Part shown: one piece after another, positions 1 through 8,378 of the stretch
Layout of the letters: the number at the start of each line of letters is the position of its first letter
Numbering within the stretch: position 1 is the stretch's first letter
NCBI GenBank assembly: GCA_947494705.1
Contig: CANLVN010000001.1
Span: 1,183,636 to 1,247,635 of the forward strand
Source of the DNA: an uncultured Erythrobacter sp.
GTDB lineage: Bacteria > Pseudomonadota > Alphaproteobacteria > Sphingomonadales > Sphingomonadaceae
Length of the DNA: 64,000 nt
Reading direction: 5' to 3'
The notes under the pieces: model-generated
What the model was told of the DNA's origin: nothing
Databases searched by the model: none
What the model saw: the letters and a program-made list of their open reading frames with translations, nothing else
Position numbers and translations under genes: made by a program

Positions 1-1065
1 AGCGGCTATTACAGCTACGCCGAGGCCTACACGCCGCAATTGCCGGGCGCGGAAGACTTTGCCGGCCCCGTGATCCATCCGCAGTTCTGGCCGGAAGATC
101 AGGAGGTCGAAGGTAAGACCATCGTCGTGGTCGGAAGCGGTGCGACAGCAATCACGCTGGTGCCCGCCCTCGCCGAGCGTGGTGCAAAGGTGGTCATGTT
201 ACAGCGCAGCCCAACCTATGTGGTGTCGCGCGATCCGAAGGACAAAATCGCCAACCGGCTTCATCGCATCCTGCCCGGCGCCTTGGCGGATAGGATCGTA
301 CGCTGGAAGAACGTGGCCTACGGCATGGCAACCTACGGCCTCGCCCGCAAACGGCCCGAGAAGGTCAAGCGAGCTATCGTCAAGGGCGTTGGCGAACGCA
401 TTTCCGACGCGCGGATTGTCGATCGACATTTCACGCCCGACTACGATCCTTGGGACCAGCGGATCTGCCTCGTCCCCGATGGCGACCTCTTCGACGCGAT
501 AGAAGCGGGCAAGGCCACAGTCGTGACCGGTCGGATCAGCAGGTTCGAAAGTGGTGGCATTCGCCTTCGGTCAGGACGCCTGCTCGCATGCGATATCGCC
601 GTCACCGCGACCGGCCTGAAGCTGGAGCTGTTCGGCGGCGCGCAGCTGACGGTCGACGGCCAGCCGATCGATATGACGAAGCGCACGCTCTATCGTGGCA
701 TGCTGATTTCGGGCCTACCGAACATGGCGCTCGCGTTCGGCTACGTGAACGCCTCGTGGACTTTGAAATGCGACCTGACCGCGCGGAACTTCTGTCGGCT
801 GGTGAATGAAGCAGCGAGGCATGACGACGCCGCATTTGTCGTGCCTCAAGGTGCGCAAGCGGGCGACCGCAAGCCAATGATCGCGCTAGACGCAGGCTAT
901 GTCCTTCGGGCAGCGGACATCTTGCCGATGCAGGGATCGCGCGGCGGATGGCAGGTCCGCACCGATGTCGCACGCGACACGCTGGACTATCATTTCAGGC
1001 CAATCGAAAAGAGCGACGTCGAGTTCCGCGATTGCACGGCGGCTGCCAAGGAGACGTCGCTATGA
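1..1065 (+). CDS. Baeyer-Villiger-type flavin monooxygenase, 5' end outside window
   Basis: FAD/NADPH-dependent class B flavoprotein monooxygenase, expected to insert oxygen beside a ketone. The frame is open from base 1, so the N-terminal FAD-binding part lies outside the window and 354 residues remain. Visible in the fragment: FAGPVIHPQFWP (residues 20-31), which fits the type I BVMO fingerprint FxGxxxHxxxW(P/D), and then the second dinucleotide-binding motif VVGSGATA (43-50). The following SDR starts inside this stop codon (ATGA), so the two are translationally coupled; an SDR making the ketone for a BVMO is a common pairing. An N-hydroxylating monooxygenase is the main alternative. The substrate cannot be read from the sequence. 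Confidence 0.85.
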   Translation, partial: SGYYSYAEAYTPQLPGAEDFAGPVIHPQFWPEDQEVEGKTIVVVGSGATAITLVPALAERGAKVVMLQRSPTYVVSRDPKDKIANRLHRILPGALADRIVRWKNVAYGMATYGLARKRPEKVKRAIVKGVGERISDARIVDRHFTPDYDPWDQRICLVPDGDLFDAIEAGKATVVTGRISRFESGGIRLRSGRLLACDIAVTATGLKLELFGGAQLTVDGQPIDMTKRTLYRGMLISGLPNMALAFGYVNASWTLKCDLTARNFCRLVNEAARHDDAAFVVPQGAQAGDRKPMIALDAGYVLRAADILPMQGSRGGWQVRTDVARDTLDYHFRPIEKSDVEFRDCTAAAKETSL

Positions 1066-1871
1066 CAGACGCCCAGTCATCGGTCGCCGTCATAACCGGT
1101 GCCGCCAGCGGAATCGGCCGTGAACTTGCTTCTGTGCTCGCGATGCGTGGCTACAGGCTCGCCTTGGTGGACGTCGACGCGCCAGGTTTGCACGCCCATG
1201 CCGATGGGCTGCGGCAGCGCCATGGATGCCAAATTGAGACCTACGTGGTCGATCTTTCCCAGCCGCAAGCGGTACGCGATCTCGCTGATTTGCTGCGTGC
1301 AACATTCGGCGAAGACCTGGCACTGCTCGTCAACAATGCCGGGATCGCTCTCGGCGGCAGCTTCGAGGCGGTGGACGAAGGCGATTTCGATGCCTGCATG
1401 CAAATCAACTTCGGCGCGGCTGTGCAGCTTGTGCGGGCCCTTCTGCCCGCGCTCGAAGCTGGCGCAGGGGGGTGGATCGTCAACGTATCGAGCATTTTCG
1501 GGATCGTAGCGCCGCCGAAACAGTCCGCCTATTCGGCCAGTAAGTTCGCCCTCCGGGGCTTTAGCGAGGCGCTTACGCACGAGCTTGCGCAACGTCCGAA
1601 AATCGGCGTCACAACGGTCTTCCCGGGTGGAGTAAGAACCTCGATCGCCCGAAATGCCCGGGTGTCCGGCGATGTCGATCAAGATGTGCGCGCACAGCAG
1701 GTCGCGGCAATGGAAGCCAAGCTCACCATGGAGCCACGCGATGCCGCCGCGATGATCATCAATGCAGTCGATCGCCGAAAAGCACGCGTGCTGGTTGGCC
1801 GCGATGCGAGGCTGGCAGAAAGAGTGCAACGCTTGCTCCCGGCGCGCTACTGGAGCGTCATCGATCGCTAG
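1062..1871 (+). CDS. SDR family oxidoreductase
   Basis: Classical short-chain dehydrogenase/reductase of 269 aa, NAD(P)-dependent alcohol/ketone interconversion. Motifs: TGAASGIG (12-19) for the cofactor, NNAG (91-94), catalytic Ser at 143/144 and YSASK (Tyr157, Lys161). An upstream in-frame extension exists, but the ATG at 1062 overlaps the stop of the monooxygenase gene as ATGA and places the Rossmann motif at the usual distance, so it is preferred. Its partner gene suggests it supplies or consumes a ketone in the same pathway. It is convergent with the membrane-protein gene downstream. Confidence 0.88.
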   Translation: MTDAQSSVAVITGAASGIGRELASVLAMRGYRLALVDVDAPGLHAHADGLRQRHGCQIETYVVDLSQPQAVRDLADLLRATFGEDLALLVNNAGIALGGSFEAVDEGDFDACMQINFGAAVQLVRALLPALEAGAGGWIVNVSSIFGIVAPPKQSAYSASKFALRGFSEALTHELAQRPKIGVTTVFPGGVRTSIARNARVSGDVDQDVRAQQVAAMEAKLTMEPRDAAAMIINAVDRRKARVLVGRDARLAERVQRLLPARYWSVIDR

Positions 1872-1976
1872 AACGGGCACAATAGCGGCTGATGAATTTC
1901 CGGGTAATCGTCAGCTTCATTCAATTCGTTGGAGAATCTGGGCAGTCCGCTATCGACCGAGTTTGAGCCTTCCGCC

Positions 1977-2378
1977 TCACTTGAATTTCGATGTGGCGAC
2001 CAGCACGGTACCGACCACGAGATCCGCGATCAGCGGCACCGCGAAGACTGGCGATGCGCCGCGCAGAAGAGCGGTGGCAAAGATCGCCGAAGCGCAAAGC
2101 TTGAATACCCCTGTCATCAAGGCTGTCTGAGCACTGGCCCGCTTCATTCTCAGGAGCACTGCAAGCAATGCGAATGCACCGGTCAGATTGACGAAGAGCA
2201 TTGCGTCTGGGGCGAGTTGTCCGAGAGGACGAGCGGGTGCGATCGTTTCGCTGATGATGCGCCACAGACCAATATAATGGTCTGCGACGAAAGGCACCGC
2301 GAACGGCGTCAGAATTACAAGGTCGGCGATGTTGGCTTGCCTGAAAACGACGAACCAAGGGGGTGCAGCCCCCTTCAT
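1977..2378 (-). CDS. small integral membrane protein, unknown function
   Basis: Predicted protein of 133 aa with about four hydrophobic segments (starting near residues 18, 60, 90 and 110) and a short basic C-terminus ending SKFK. I do not recognise a family. The ATG at 2378 overlaps the stop codon of the upstream SnoaL-like gene (ATGA), which argues for translational coupling and against the longer in-frame start 57 bases upstream. It is the last gene of the P450/TonB-receptor/SnoaL group and may help substrate or product cross the inner membrane, but that is only context. Confidence 0.65.
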   Translation of the reverse strand: MKGAAPPWFVVFRQANIADLVILTPFAVPFVADHYIGLWRIISETIAPARPLGQLAPDAMLFVNLTGAFALLAVLLRMKRASAQTALMTGVFKLCASAIFATALLRGASPVFAVPLIADLVVGTVLVATSKFK

Positions 2379-2767
2379 GATCGGAAAGCCGCCTCGGCAT
2401 TGGATGTGTTCATGAAGTCTCTGAACAGGAGCCATTTTTCATCAGCGACCGTAATGACGTGGACGAAATCGGAATCGATCGTGCGTCCGGTGCTACGCGC
2501 GGTGAGGTTCAGGTGACCCGTGACCACAACCTTGTCGCTCTCGCAGATGAAATCCTCCGGGTCGAACTGGTGGATGTCGACCGATGAAAGCACCGTCTCG
2601 AAGAATCCACGGCATTGCGCCTGTCCATCGTAATACCCCGCGTAGGGAATGACGTCCGGGCCGTAGAACTCGATCCGCACTTTCTCGTGCAGCGAGCGCA
2701 TGATCCGGTCCACATTTCCCTCGCCAAAGGCGGTGAAGACCTCCTCGGTGACTTGCCTGGGTGTCAC
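2375..2767 (-). CDS. SnoaL-like (NTF2-fold) protein
   Basis: 130 aa protein with the sequence pattern of the SnoaL-like/NTF2 superfamily: an N-terminal helix with FTAFGEGNVDRIMRSL, the YYDG turn, and C-terminal strands ending in WLLFRDFMNTS. Such proteins form small cone-shaped barrels that act as isomerases, cyclases, dehydratases or simple binding proteins. The start is preceded by an AAGGAGAAAG-like Shine-Dalgarno on the minus strand. It lies 23 bp after the TonB receptor gene and overlaps the next gene by 4 bp, so it belongs to the P450/receptor operon. The exact reaction is unknown. Confidence 0.75.
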   Translation of the reverse strand: MTPRQVTEEVFTAFGEGNVDRIMRSLHEKVRIEFYGPDVIPYAGYYDGQAQCRGFFETVLSSVDIHQFDPEDFICESDKVVVTGHLNLTARSTGRTIDSDFVHVITVADEKWLLFRDFMNTSNAEAAFRS

Positions 2768-2790
2768 GATCTTTCTCCTTGTCCGATAGG

Positions 2791-5190
2791 TCAGAAATTG
2801 AACCCGATCTCGACGCCATAGGTGCGAGGCGGACCGAGGGGACCGACGAACTCGGCGCCGTAGACCGTCCCGGTCAGGATCTGGTTGGTGAAATAGGTTT
2901 CGTTGGTGAGGTTCTTGCCGAAGGCAGCGACCGACCAGCGACCACTCGGCGTCGTGTATCCGAGGCGCACGTCAAGCAAGCCGTAAGACGGTTCGGAAGC
3001 CGCCTCGATGTTGAAGATAGTGAAGTAGATATCGCTCTGCCAGACGTAGGAGAGGCGCGCGAGCAGCTCTCCTCCATTTCCCGTTTCCCCGTCCCATTGG
3101 ATGGCGCCGCCGAGCTTCCATTCCGGGGCCCGCGGCAGTCGCAGCCCGTCGAGATCCCGCAAGAGCGACCCGGGCGGCTGATCTGCAGGTGCGGGCCGCA
3201 AAGGTTCGGTCAATTGCCCTTCGGTGAATTTCGCGTCGAGATAGGTGGCGTTCGCCTCCAAGCGAAACCCTGCGCCAAGCCGGGCTACGGCCTCGAACTC
3301 GAAACCGAGGATTTCCGCTGCACCGACGTTCCTGATGATCGGCTGGTTGGCGACGCTGTCTTGCGCCTGGAGGTTGGTGTAATCGTAGAAGAAGACAGCA
3401 GATGAGAAATTGAGCGCACCCCGCAGTGCCGAGCCCTTGAGGCCAAGCTCGTAGGACCAGATCTTCTCGGGCTCGAACGGGTCGAGCTGGTTCGATCCGA
3501 TATTGTAGCCGCCGCTTTTGAAGCCACGCTGGATGGTTGCGTAGACGAGCACGTCATCGCTCGGCGAGAAGTCGAGACCGATCTTCGGAGTGAACGCCTC
3601 GAACGAGGCTGGGCCGTTCACAGGGGCGACCACGAAACCGAAGGGATCGGGAACGGCCTGGCCGCGCTGGTCGGTCACGGCGTTGGGAAAGAATGCCACT
3701 TCGGGCGCAAAGCGGGTGTCTGGGTCGATCAGCAGTTCGAACCGCTGTGCGCCATCGCGTTCCTCCCAGGAATATCGGCCTCCCGCTCGCAAGGTCAGGC
3801 TGTCCGAGAGCGCCAGTTCCGCATCGGCAAAGACAGCGATCGCTTCTGTTTCCTGCTGCCCGCTCAGCTGGAGGTTGCAGCAGGCGGTGGTCTGAGGGAT
3901 CACGACCGGGAAACTGGGCAGGACCCCGGCGGCTTGCAGGTCGGTAAGCCCTTGAATGAGGATGGGCTCCCAGAAGTCGCCGAAGACATCGTTGTCGATC
4001 ACATTGTCTTCGCGAAAGTAGCTGACACCTGCGATCCAGGAAAACGCGCCGCCCGATGGCGAGGTAATCTGCGCATCGGCGGTGAACTGCCAATGATCTT
4101 CCGCCCTTCCGACCCGCGTGTTGAACGTGTCGGACAGGTCGAACTCGTTCTGCGAGTTGGTCGTCGTCTCGCGATAGGAGCTCAGCAGCTGGAGTGCATA
4201 ATCGCCGATATCCCAGTCCAATTGGCCGGTGACACCCCAGACTTCGACGTCGTTGAAATAGGGAACATCTGCGAACAGATCGCGCGATTTTCGCGGAGTG
4301 ACGCGTCCGGCATTTTTGAGCGCGAAATAAGGGAGCGTCTGCTGACCTTCCCGGCTCTGGTACCAGTTCGGGATCTCTTCGCCATAGCCGGCGCTAGCGA
4401 AATAGAAGGTGTTGGCCCGGTCATCGGCCTCGAAGTAGTCACCGGTCAGCGTGAGCATGGCGCTGTTGCCGATGTCCGCCTCGATCGTCAGGCGCGCTGC
4501 GATATTGCTCGCGTCGTCGGCGTCCTGTGTTGAATCATCGGGCCTGATGAGGGTGGCGTAACCATCGCGATCCTCTGCCTGCATGGCTACCCGCGCGCGT
4601 AATCCCTCGCCAAGCGGTCCACCCAGTCCTCCGGTAAACCGGACCAGATCATAATTGCCAAGCGTCAATCGTGCGTCCGCCTCAAGCACGTCGCTCGGGC
4701 GCCTGGTCACGATGTTGACCGCACCGCCGGTCGCGTTGCGTCCGTACAAGGTGCCTTGGGGGCCGCGCAGAACTTCGATCCGCTCGACGTCGAAAAACGC
4801 GGGCCCAATGGCCGCTGCCCGGCTCAGAAAGGTGCCATTGAGGTAGGCAGCGGTCGAACTGTCGTTGCCGGCAATGATCGTGGGCGTCCCGATCCCGCGG
4901 ATGAAGATCGACGTATCCCCCTGATATCGCGCAATCTGTACGCCGGGAGCGATCGCCCCGACATCTTCGACTGTCGCGATTGATCGGTCCTGCAGCACTT
5001 GGTCGTCGAACGCGGTCACCGCGAGCGGTGCGTCCTGAAGCTCACCTTCGCGCCGGGTCGCGGTGACGACAATCACATTGTCTTCAGCCACTGCCACGTC
5101 GGAGCCTTGCTGCACGTCCTGCGCACAAACCGGCGCAGGTAAACCGATGGCTGCACCGGCAAGTCCTGCCAGCCCGATTGGGTTTTTCAT
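2791..5190 (-). CDS. TonB-dependent outer-membrane receptor
   Basis: Energy-dependent outer-membrane transporter of 799 aa. The N-terminus is a signal peptide (MKNPIGLAGL..., cleavage probably after VCAQ), followed by a TonB-box-like NVIVVTATRREGELQD, a plug with VEVLRGPQGTLYGRNATGG (as IEVLRGPQG here), and a long beta-barrel ending in aromatic residues (VEIGFNF). The start at 5190 is chosen because a GGGAGAGAAA Shine-Dalgarno sits just upstream; an in-frame ATG 12 bases further upstream is less well placed. It lies between the P450 gene and the SnoaL-like gene, all leftward, so its cargo is likely the substrate of that small oxygenase island rather than a siderophore; this is inference. Confidence 0.92.
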   Translation of the reverse strand: MKNPIGLAGLAGAAIGLPAPVCAQDVQQGSDVAVAEDNVIVVTATRREGELQDAPLAVTAFDDQVLQDRSIATVEDVGAIAPGVQIARYQGDTSIFIRGIGTPTIIAGNDSSTAAYLNGTFLSRAAAIGPAFFDVERIEVLRGPQGTLYGRNATGGAVNIVTRRPSDVLEADARLTLGNYDLVRFTGGLGGPLGEGLRARVAMQAEDRDGYATLIRPDDSTQDADDASNIAARLTIEADIGNSAMLTLTGDYFEADDRANTFYFASAGYGEEIPNWYQSREGQQTLPYFALKNAGRVTPRKSRDLFADVPYFNDVEVWGVTGQLDWDIGDYALQLLSSYRETTTNSQNEFDLSDTFNTRVGRAEDHWQFTADAQITSPSGGAFSWIAGVSYFREDNVIDNDVFGDFWEPILIQGLTDLQAAGVLPSFPVVIPQTTACCNLQLSGQQETEAIAVFADAELALSDSLTLRAGGRYSWEERDGAQRFELLIDPDTRFAPEVAFFPNAVTDQRGQAVPDPFGFVVAPVNGPASFEAFTPKIGLDFSPSDDVLVYATIQRGFKSGGYNIGSNQLDPFEPEKIWSYELGLKGSALRGALNFSSAVFFYDYTNLQAQDSVANQPIIRNVGAAEILGFEFEAVARLGAGFRLEANATYLDAKFTEGQLTEPLRPAPADQPPGSLLRDLDGLRLPRAPEWKLGGAIQWDGETGNGGELLARLSYVWQSDIYFTIFNIEAASEPSYGLLDVRLGYTTPSGRWSVAAFGKNLTNETYFTNQILTGTVYGAEFVGPLGPPRTYGVEIGFNF

Positions 5191-5242
5191 TTTTCTCTCC
5201 CTCATCGCCGGCTTCAGGCCGGTCGTTTGATGCGCGTTGCCG

Positions 5243-6481
5243 TCAGTTGTGCGGCACAAATATGAGTTTGTTTTCGGCTAATCCGTGATTGAGAAGGCTG
5301 ACTCCTTGCCAGAGAGCGGGCGCAGCACGCTCGATCCGGCTAAAGCGCTCCCTGAGAAGTTCGGCGGTCACTTCGAGCTCGAGCCGGGCGAGCGGCGCGC
5401 CGAGGCAGCGATGAATGCCGTAGCCGAAGCTCATCTGGCGGTTGAGATTATCGCGATCGGGATCGAACCGATCGGGCTCCGGATACATCGCTGGGTCGTG
5501 ATTGGCCGCGCCGAAGAAAACCGCGACCCAGTCTCCGCGCCGGATCAGCGCGTTGCCGATCTCAACGTCTCTCGTCGCAACCCGGAACAGGCGCTGCGGC
5601 GGACCGTGGAAGCGCAAGGTCTCGTTGAAGATGCGGCCGAATAGCTCGGGTTCCTGGGTGTAGCGATCCCAGACGCTCGGCTCGTCGGCGAAGACCGCGA
5701 ACATATTGCCGAGATGGAACGAGGTCGTTTCCGCGCCGGCGACGGTCACGGTGACGCAGAAGAGTATCACTTCCTCGAGCGTCAACGTTTCGCCATCGAC
5801 TTCGGTTTCGAGAAAGGCGCGCAGCAGCGGCGCGTCCACATCGTGCCTATCGGATGCCTCGACGTAGTCACGGATGAAACCGTCAAAGAATGCAAACAGG
5901 GCGATGTTGCGAGCCTGACGTTCTTCAGGCGCCAGATCTTCAGACAGCATGAAAGCGGTTGCCCAGTTTCGAATGTCGCGGTCGTGTTTCATCGGGACGC
6001 CCAGCAGCGCCGCCATGATCCGGCTGGGCAGCATCGCGCAGTAATCGGCCATGACGTCCACGGGCTGGTTGGGAACGAGGAACTCGTCCATCGTCTGCGC
6101 GGCGAGTGCCTTCGCGGTTTCGTGGAGGGCGGCGATCGAACTTGGCTGGAAAACCTTCGCCGCAATTTTTCGGAGCCGCGTGTGTTCCGGCCGGTCATGA
6201 TTGACCAGCATCAGTGACGGCGCGCTCGATTCTTCCTGCAGGCTGTCGCGCGAGGAAAAGCTCTCATGATCGTAAGCGACCTTTGCAACGTGATCGAAGT
6301 CGAGGATGACCCAGGCGGGCTGAGGCTCGTCGATCCCCGGGACCGTTCCGGGCGGATAGTCGCGATAGCCGAAGTGCGGACTCCCTTCGCGCAACTGGTC
6401 GTAAACCGGATATGGATTGGCGATTGTCGATGCCTCATTGAGGATCGACAGATCCATCTCGCCAGTGCGATCTTGCAACAT
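5243..6481 (-). CDS. cytochrome P450
   Basis: Soluble bacterial P450 monooxygenase of 412 aa. I-helix oxygen-activating motif AGAETTS (248-254), K-helix ETLR (287-290), and heme-binding loop FGYGIHRCLG with the thiolate Cys359. The conserved PERF region is PEPDRFDPDR (335-344). The start at 6481 follows a GGGAGAGGG Shine-Dalgarno; a longer in-frame start would run into the regulatory region. No ferredoxin or ferredoxin reductase is adjacent, so electrons must come from unlinked partners. It leads the leftward unit P450/TonB receptor/SnoaL/membrane protein and is divergent from the MarR regulator. The acidic-alcohol pair in the I helix is ET rather than DT, as in many CYP107/CYP125-type enzymes. 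Confidence 0.93.
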   Translation of the reverse strand: MLQDRTGEMDLSILNEASTIANPYPVYDQLREGSPHFGYRDYPPGTVPGIDEPQPAWVILDFDHVAKVAYDHESFSSRDSLQEESSAPSLMLVNHDRPEHTRLRKIAAKVFQPSSIAALHETAKALAAQTMDEFLVPNQPVDVMADYCAMLPSRIMAALLGVPMKHDRDIRNWATAFMLSEDLAPEERQARNIALFAFFDGFIRDYVEASDRHDVDAPLLRAFLETEVDGETLTLEEVILFCVTVTVAGAETTSFHLGNMFAVFADEPSVWDRYTQEPELFGRIFNETLRFHGPPQRLFRVATRDVEIGNALIRRGDWVAVFFGAANHDPAMYPEPDRFDPDRDNLNRQMSFGYGIHRCLGAPLARLELEVTAELLRERFSRIERAAPALWQGVSLLNHGLAENKLIFVPHN

Positions 6482-6500
6482 GCCCTCTCCCAAACAATGT

Positions 6501-6524
6501 CCATTGGAAACTTTCCATCGGAAA
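6501..6524. promoter_or_regulatory. overlapping inverted repeats in P450/MarR divergent promoter (candidate MarR operator)
   Basis: TGGAAA-C-TTTCCA (6505-6517) is a perfect 6-bp inverted repeat with a 1-bp centre. It overlaps TTTCC-ATC-GGAAA (6512-6524) and, on the left, TCCA-T-TGGA (6500-6508). The cluster lies 20-43 bp upstream of the P450 start and 58 bp before the MarR start. MarR proteins bind short palindromes of this kind in divergent promoters; the assignment to this MarR is inference. Confidence 0.5.
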
Positions 6525-6581
6525 TAGAAATTGTCAAGAGAGGTCGATTGCAATAAGCGCCCGGATGTGAATGATCAGGCC

Positions 6582-7109
6582 ATGTCAAAGACCGAAAAAT
6601 CTGTCGAAGTCGCGAAGAATGCGTCGAGTCATCCCGCTTCGCCGGAGTTCCTCAAGCTGTTCTACCCGTTCCACTATGTGGTGGGCGAAGCGATGGAAAA
6701 ATCGCTTCAGGGCCCGAAGCTCAGTCACCATGAGGCGGTCATCCTATGGATGATTCACTCCGAAGGTCCCGACAAGACGAGCCTGCCGCGCAAGGAAATA
6801 GAACGGCTGATTTGCAGCTGGTACGAGCTGGGAAGTCCCGCCGTGACCAAGGTCCTGAAGCGCATGGCGATGCGCGACAAGCCCCTCGTGACCATTCGCA
6901 ACAGTGCGGATTCCGGCAGGGAGAAGAAGGCCTTTCTCACGCAGGAGGGTGAGCGAGAAGTTGCGCTGATGATGGAGCGGGCCACCCACACCATCGATCA
7001 GATCATCGACGGGTGGGGGGAGAAGGAAATCAAGGCTGGGTTGCACTTCCTGGCGAAGGTGGTCGAACGTGTCGAACAGTTCGACTCCAAAGCGGCTGAC
7101 TCCATCTAA
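6582..7109 (+). CDS. MarR-family transcriptional regulator
   Basis: Winged-helix regulator of 175 aa. The central segment reads as a MarR fold: dimerisation helix (YPFHYVVGEAMEKSL), HTH around residues 60-100 with ELGSPAVTKVLKRM as recognition helix, a wing with IRNSADSGREKKAFLT, and the C-terminal dimerisation helix. The DSGREKKAFLT segment matches the wing motif D(xR)KxxxLT of the family. The start at 6582 is preferred to an in-frame start 51 bases upstream because it leaves the divergent promoter free. Likely represses the P450 operon and itself, with a pathway intermediate as ligand (inference). Confidence 0.8.
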   Translation: MSKTEKSVEVAKNASSHPASPEFLKLFYPFHYVVGEAMEKSLQGPKLSHHEAVILWMIHSEGPDKTSLPRKEIERLICSWYELGSPAVTKVLKRMAMRDKPLVTIRNSADSGREKKAFLTQEGEREVALMMERATHTIDQIIDGWGEKEIKAGLHFLAKVVERVEQFDSKAADSI

Positions 7110-7640
7110 AATCTCGAAAGCTGGCGCCCTCCAGAGGATGATAGGTCTCCAAATGCGTGACCGACATTGGCGCAAAGTCTCATGTCAGATGTCGATCCCG
7201 CGTTCCGCATTCCGCAGGGACAGCGGCAACCGCAAAGTGCCCTCAAGGGACATCTGGGAATCGATCATGGCAAACTTGGATGATTCACTTCTGCGGGTAG
7301 AGCTAGTTTGGCCGATTGTGGTTTGTTGGCTACGACCTGTTCTCGACTGAGAGGCCCGAATAGCTGCCCGTCAGGTTTCGTGCGGGTGCGTGGCGACTGG
7401 CCTGGCTGCTCTGCCTTTTCAGGACCCTCCGGATACCCCATGCAAAGGCCATCAAGGCGAGATTGAGAAACGCAACGGTAAGAGAACCGTTCGCGAAGGC
7501 CGCGTAAACAGAAGCCTGTGCCTTTATGAGGCAGTCGCTGGCCCACGCTCGCGTCAAGGCCGTCAGAGTCCATTGCATGGCGGATCTCCCGGGCAAGGCG
7601 ACGCGTCCAGCCCATCCGGGCAGACGCGCCGCGTTGCCAG
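7110..7640. other. 531-bp stretch without a supported gene
   Basis: Only short ORFs with unconvincing composition occur here. One minus-strand frame (7330-7596) contains a hydrophobic segment ending in GIRRVLKRQSSQ, but it has no clear start signal, family motif or coding neighbour. I see no terminal inverted repeats or recognisable transposase fragment. It may be decayed sequence marking the edge of the oxygenase island, but nothing here proves that. Confidence 0.4.
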
Positions 7641-8252
7641 TCAGAAATTGTAGCTCACCCCGACGAGCGCCTGATGCCGATCCCAGGTCCCGCCGGCATG
7701 GCCGAGGTCACTGTATCGATATTCCAAGCGGGCGCTTACGGTGTCGGTGATGGCGCGTTCGATCCCGCCACCGACGAGCCATCCATCGAGATTCTCGTTA
7801 AAGCGGGTGGAGCTGTCTTCGCCCTCGAGTGTCACTCGCACACGCGTATTGGCATAGCCGCCGCGCATGTAGACTAACGTTTCGTCGTCGATGAGATAGC
7901 CCGCTCGCGCGGTGAAGTCGAAGCTGTAGCGCGGATCGAGGATGACGGGACTGCCGCCCGACTGCGCGCTGATCTTGTCGTCCACCGTTCCGCTGAAACC
8001 TGCTTCGGCGCCGATGACGAATTTTTCGCCGATCTTGTGGTTGTAGCCGGCATAGCCGCCGAGCACGAGCGCATCGCGCGATGTCTCGGCGTCGAGCGGC
8101 AGGGTTTCGGCGGTAGCATCGGCGATCTCGCCGCGGCTCCAACCCGCCTGCGCGCCGAGATAAGGTCCGTCGAAGGTGTCCGCGTTGGCGGGGACGGCAA
8201 TCGACCCGGCAAGGCCTGCGAGCCCTGCAGCGATAAGGTTCTTGAATTTCAT
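7641..8252 (-). CDS. outer-membrane beta-barrel protein
   Basis: 203 aa exported protein with a signal peptide (MKFKNLIAAGLAGLAGSIA..., cleavage after ANA) and repeated amphipathic beta strands. It starts GPYLGAQAGWSRG and ends in GVSYNF with a terminal Phe, as expected for BamA-dependent insertion. The pattern GxxGYN and YxxGGYAxTR fits the OMP_b-brl (porin family, Omp25/Omp31-like) domain. The start at 8252 is preceded by an AAGGAGATAG Shine-Dalgarno; the longer frame adds 23 residues that do not look like a signal peptide. Function is probably structural. It is not obviously part of an operon. Confidence 0.82.
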   Translation of the reverse strand: MKFKNLIAAGLAGLAGSIAVPANADTFDGPYLGAQAGWSRGEIADATAETLPLDAETSRDALVLGGYAGYNHKIGEKFVIGAEAGFSGTVDDKISAQSGGSPVILDPRYSFDFTARAGYLIDDETLVYMRGGYANTRVRVTLEGEDSSTRFNENLDGWLVGGGIERAITDTVSARLEYRYSDLGHAGGTWDRHQALVGVSYNF

Positions 8253-8378
8253 GTCTATCTCCTTGTCCAGCCCCTCTGGGTCGGGAACGACCGGGGCGGT
8301 TGGGGAGATAGGTCTGCTCACATCATGCGATAATCGCCCTTTTGCGGAAGGTATCGTTTCGCTTCGCGGAATAGTGAG

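Noticed and set aside
1077..1880. Minus-strand ORF of 267 aa opposite the first SDR
   Set aside because: Antisense to an SDR with complete catalytic motifs.
7110..7640. Insertion-sequence remnant in the gene-free stretch
   Set aside because: No terminal inverted repeats, target duplication or transposase motif could be recognised.
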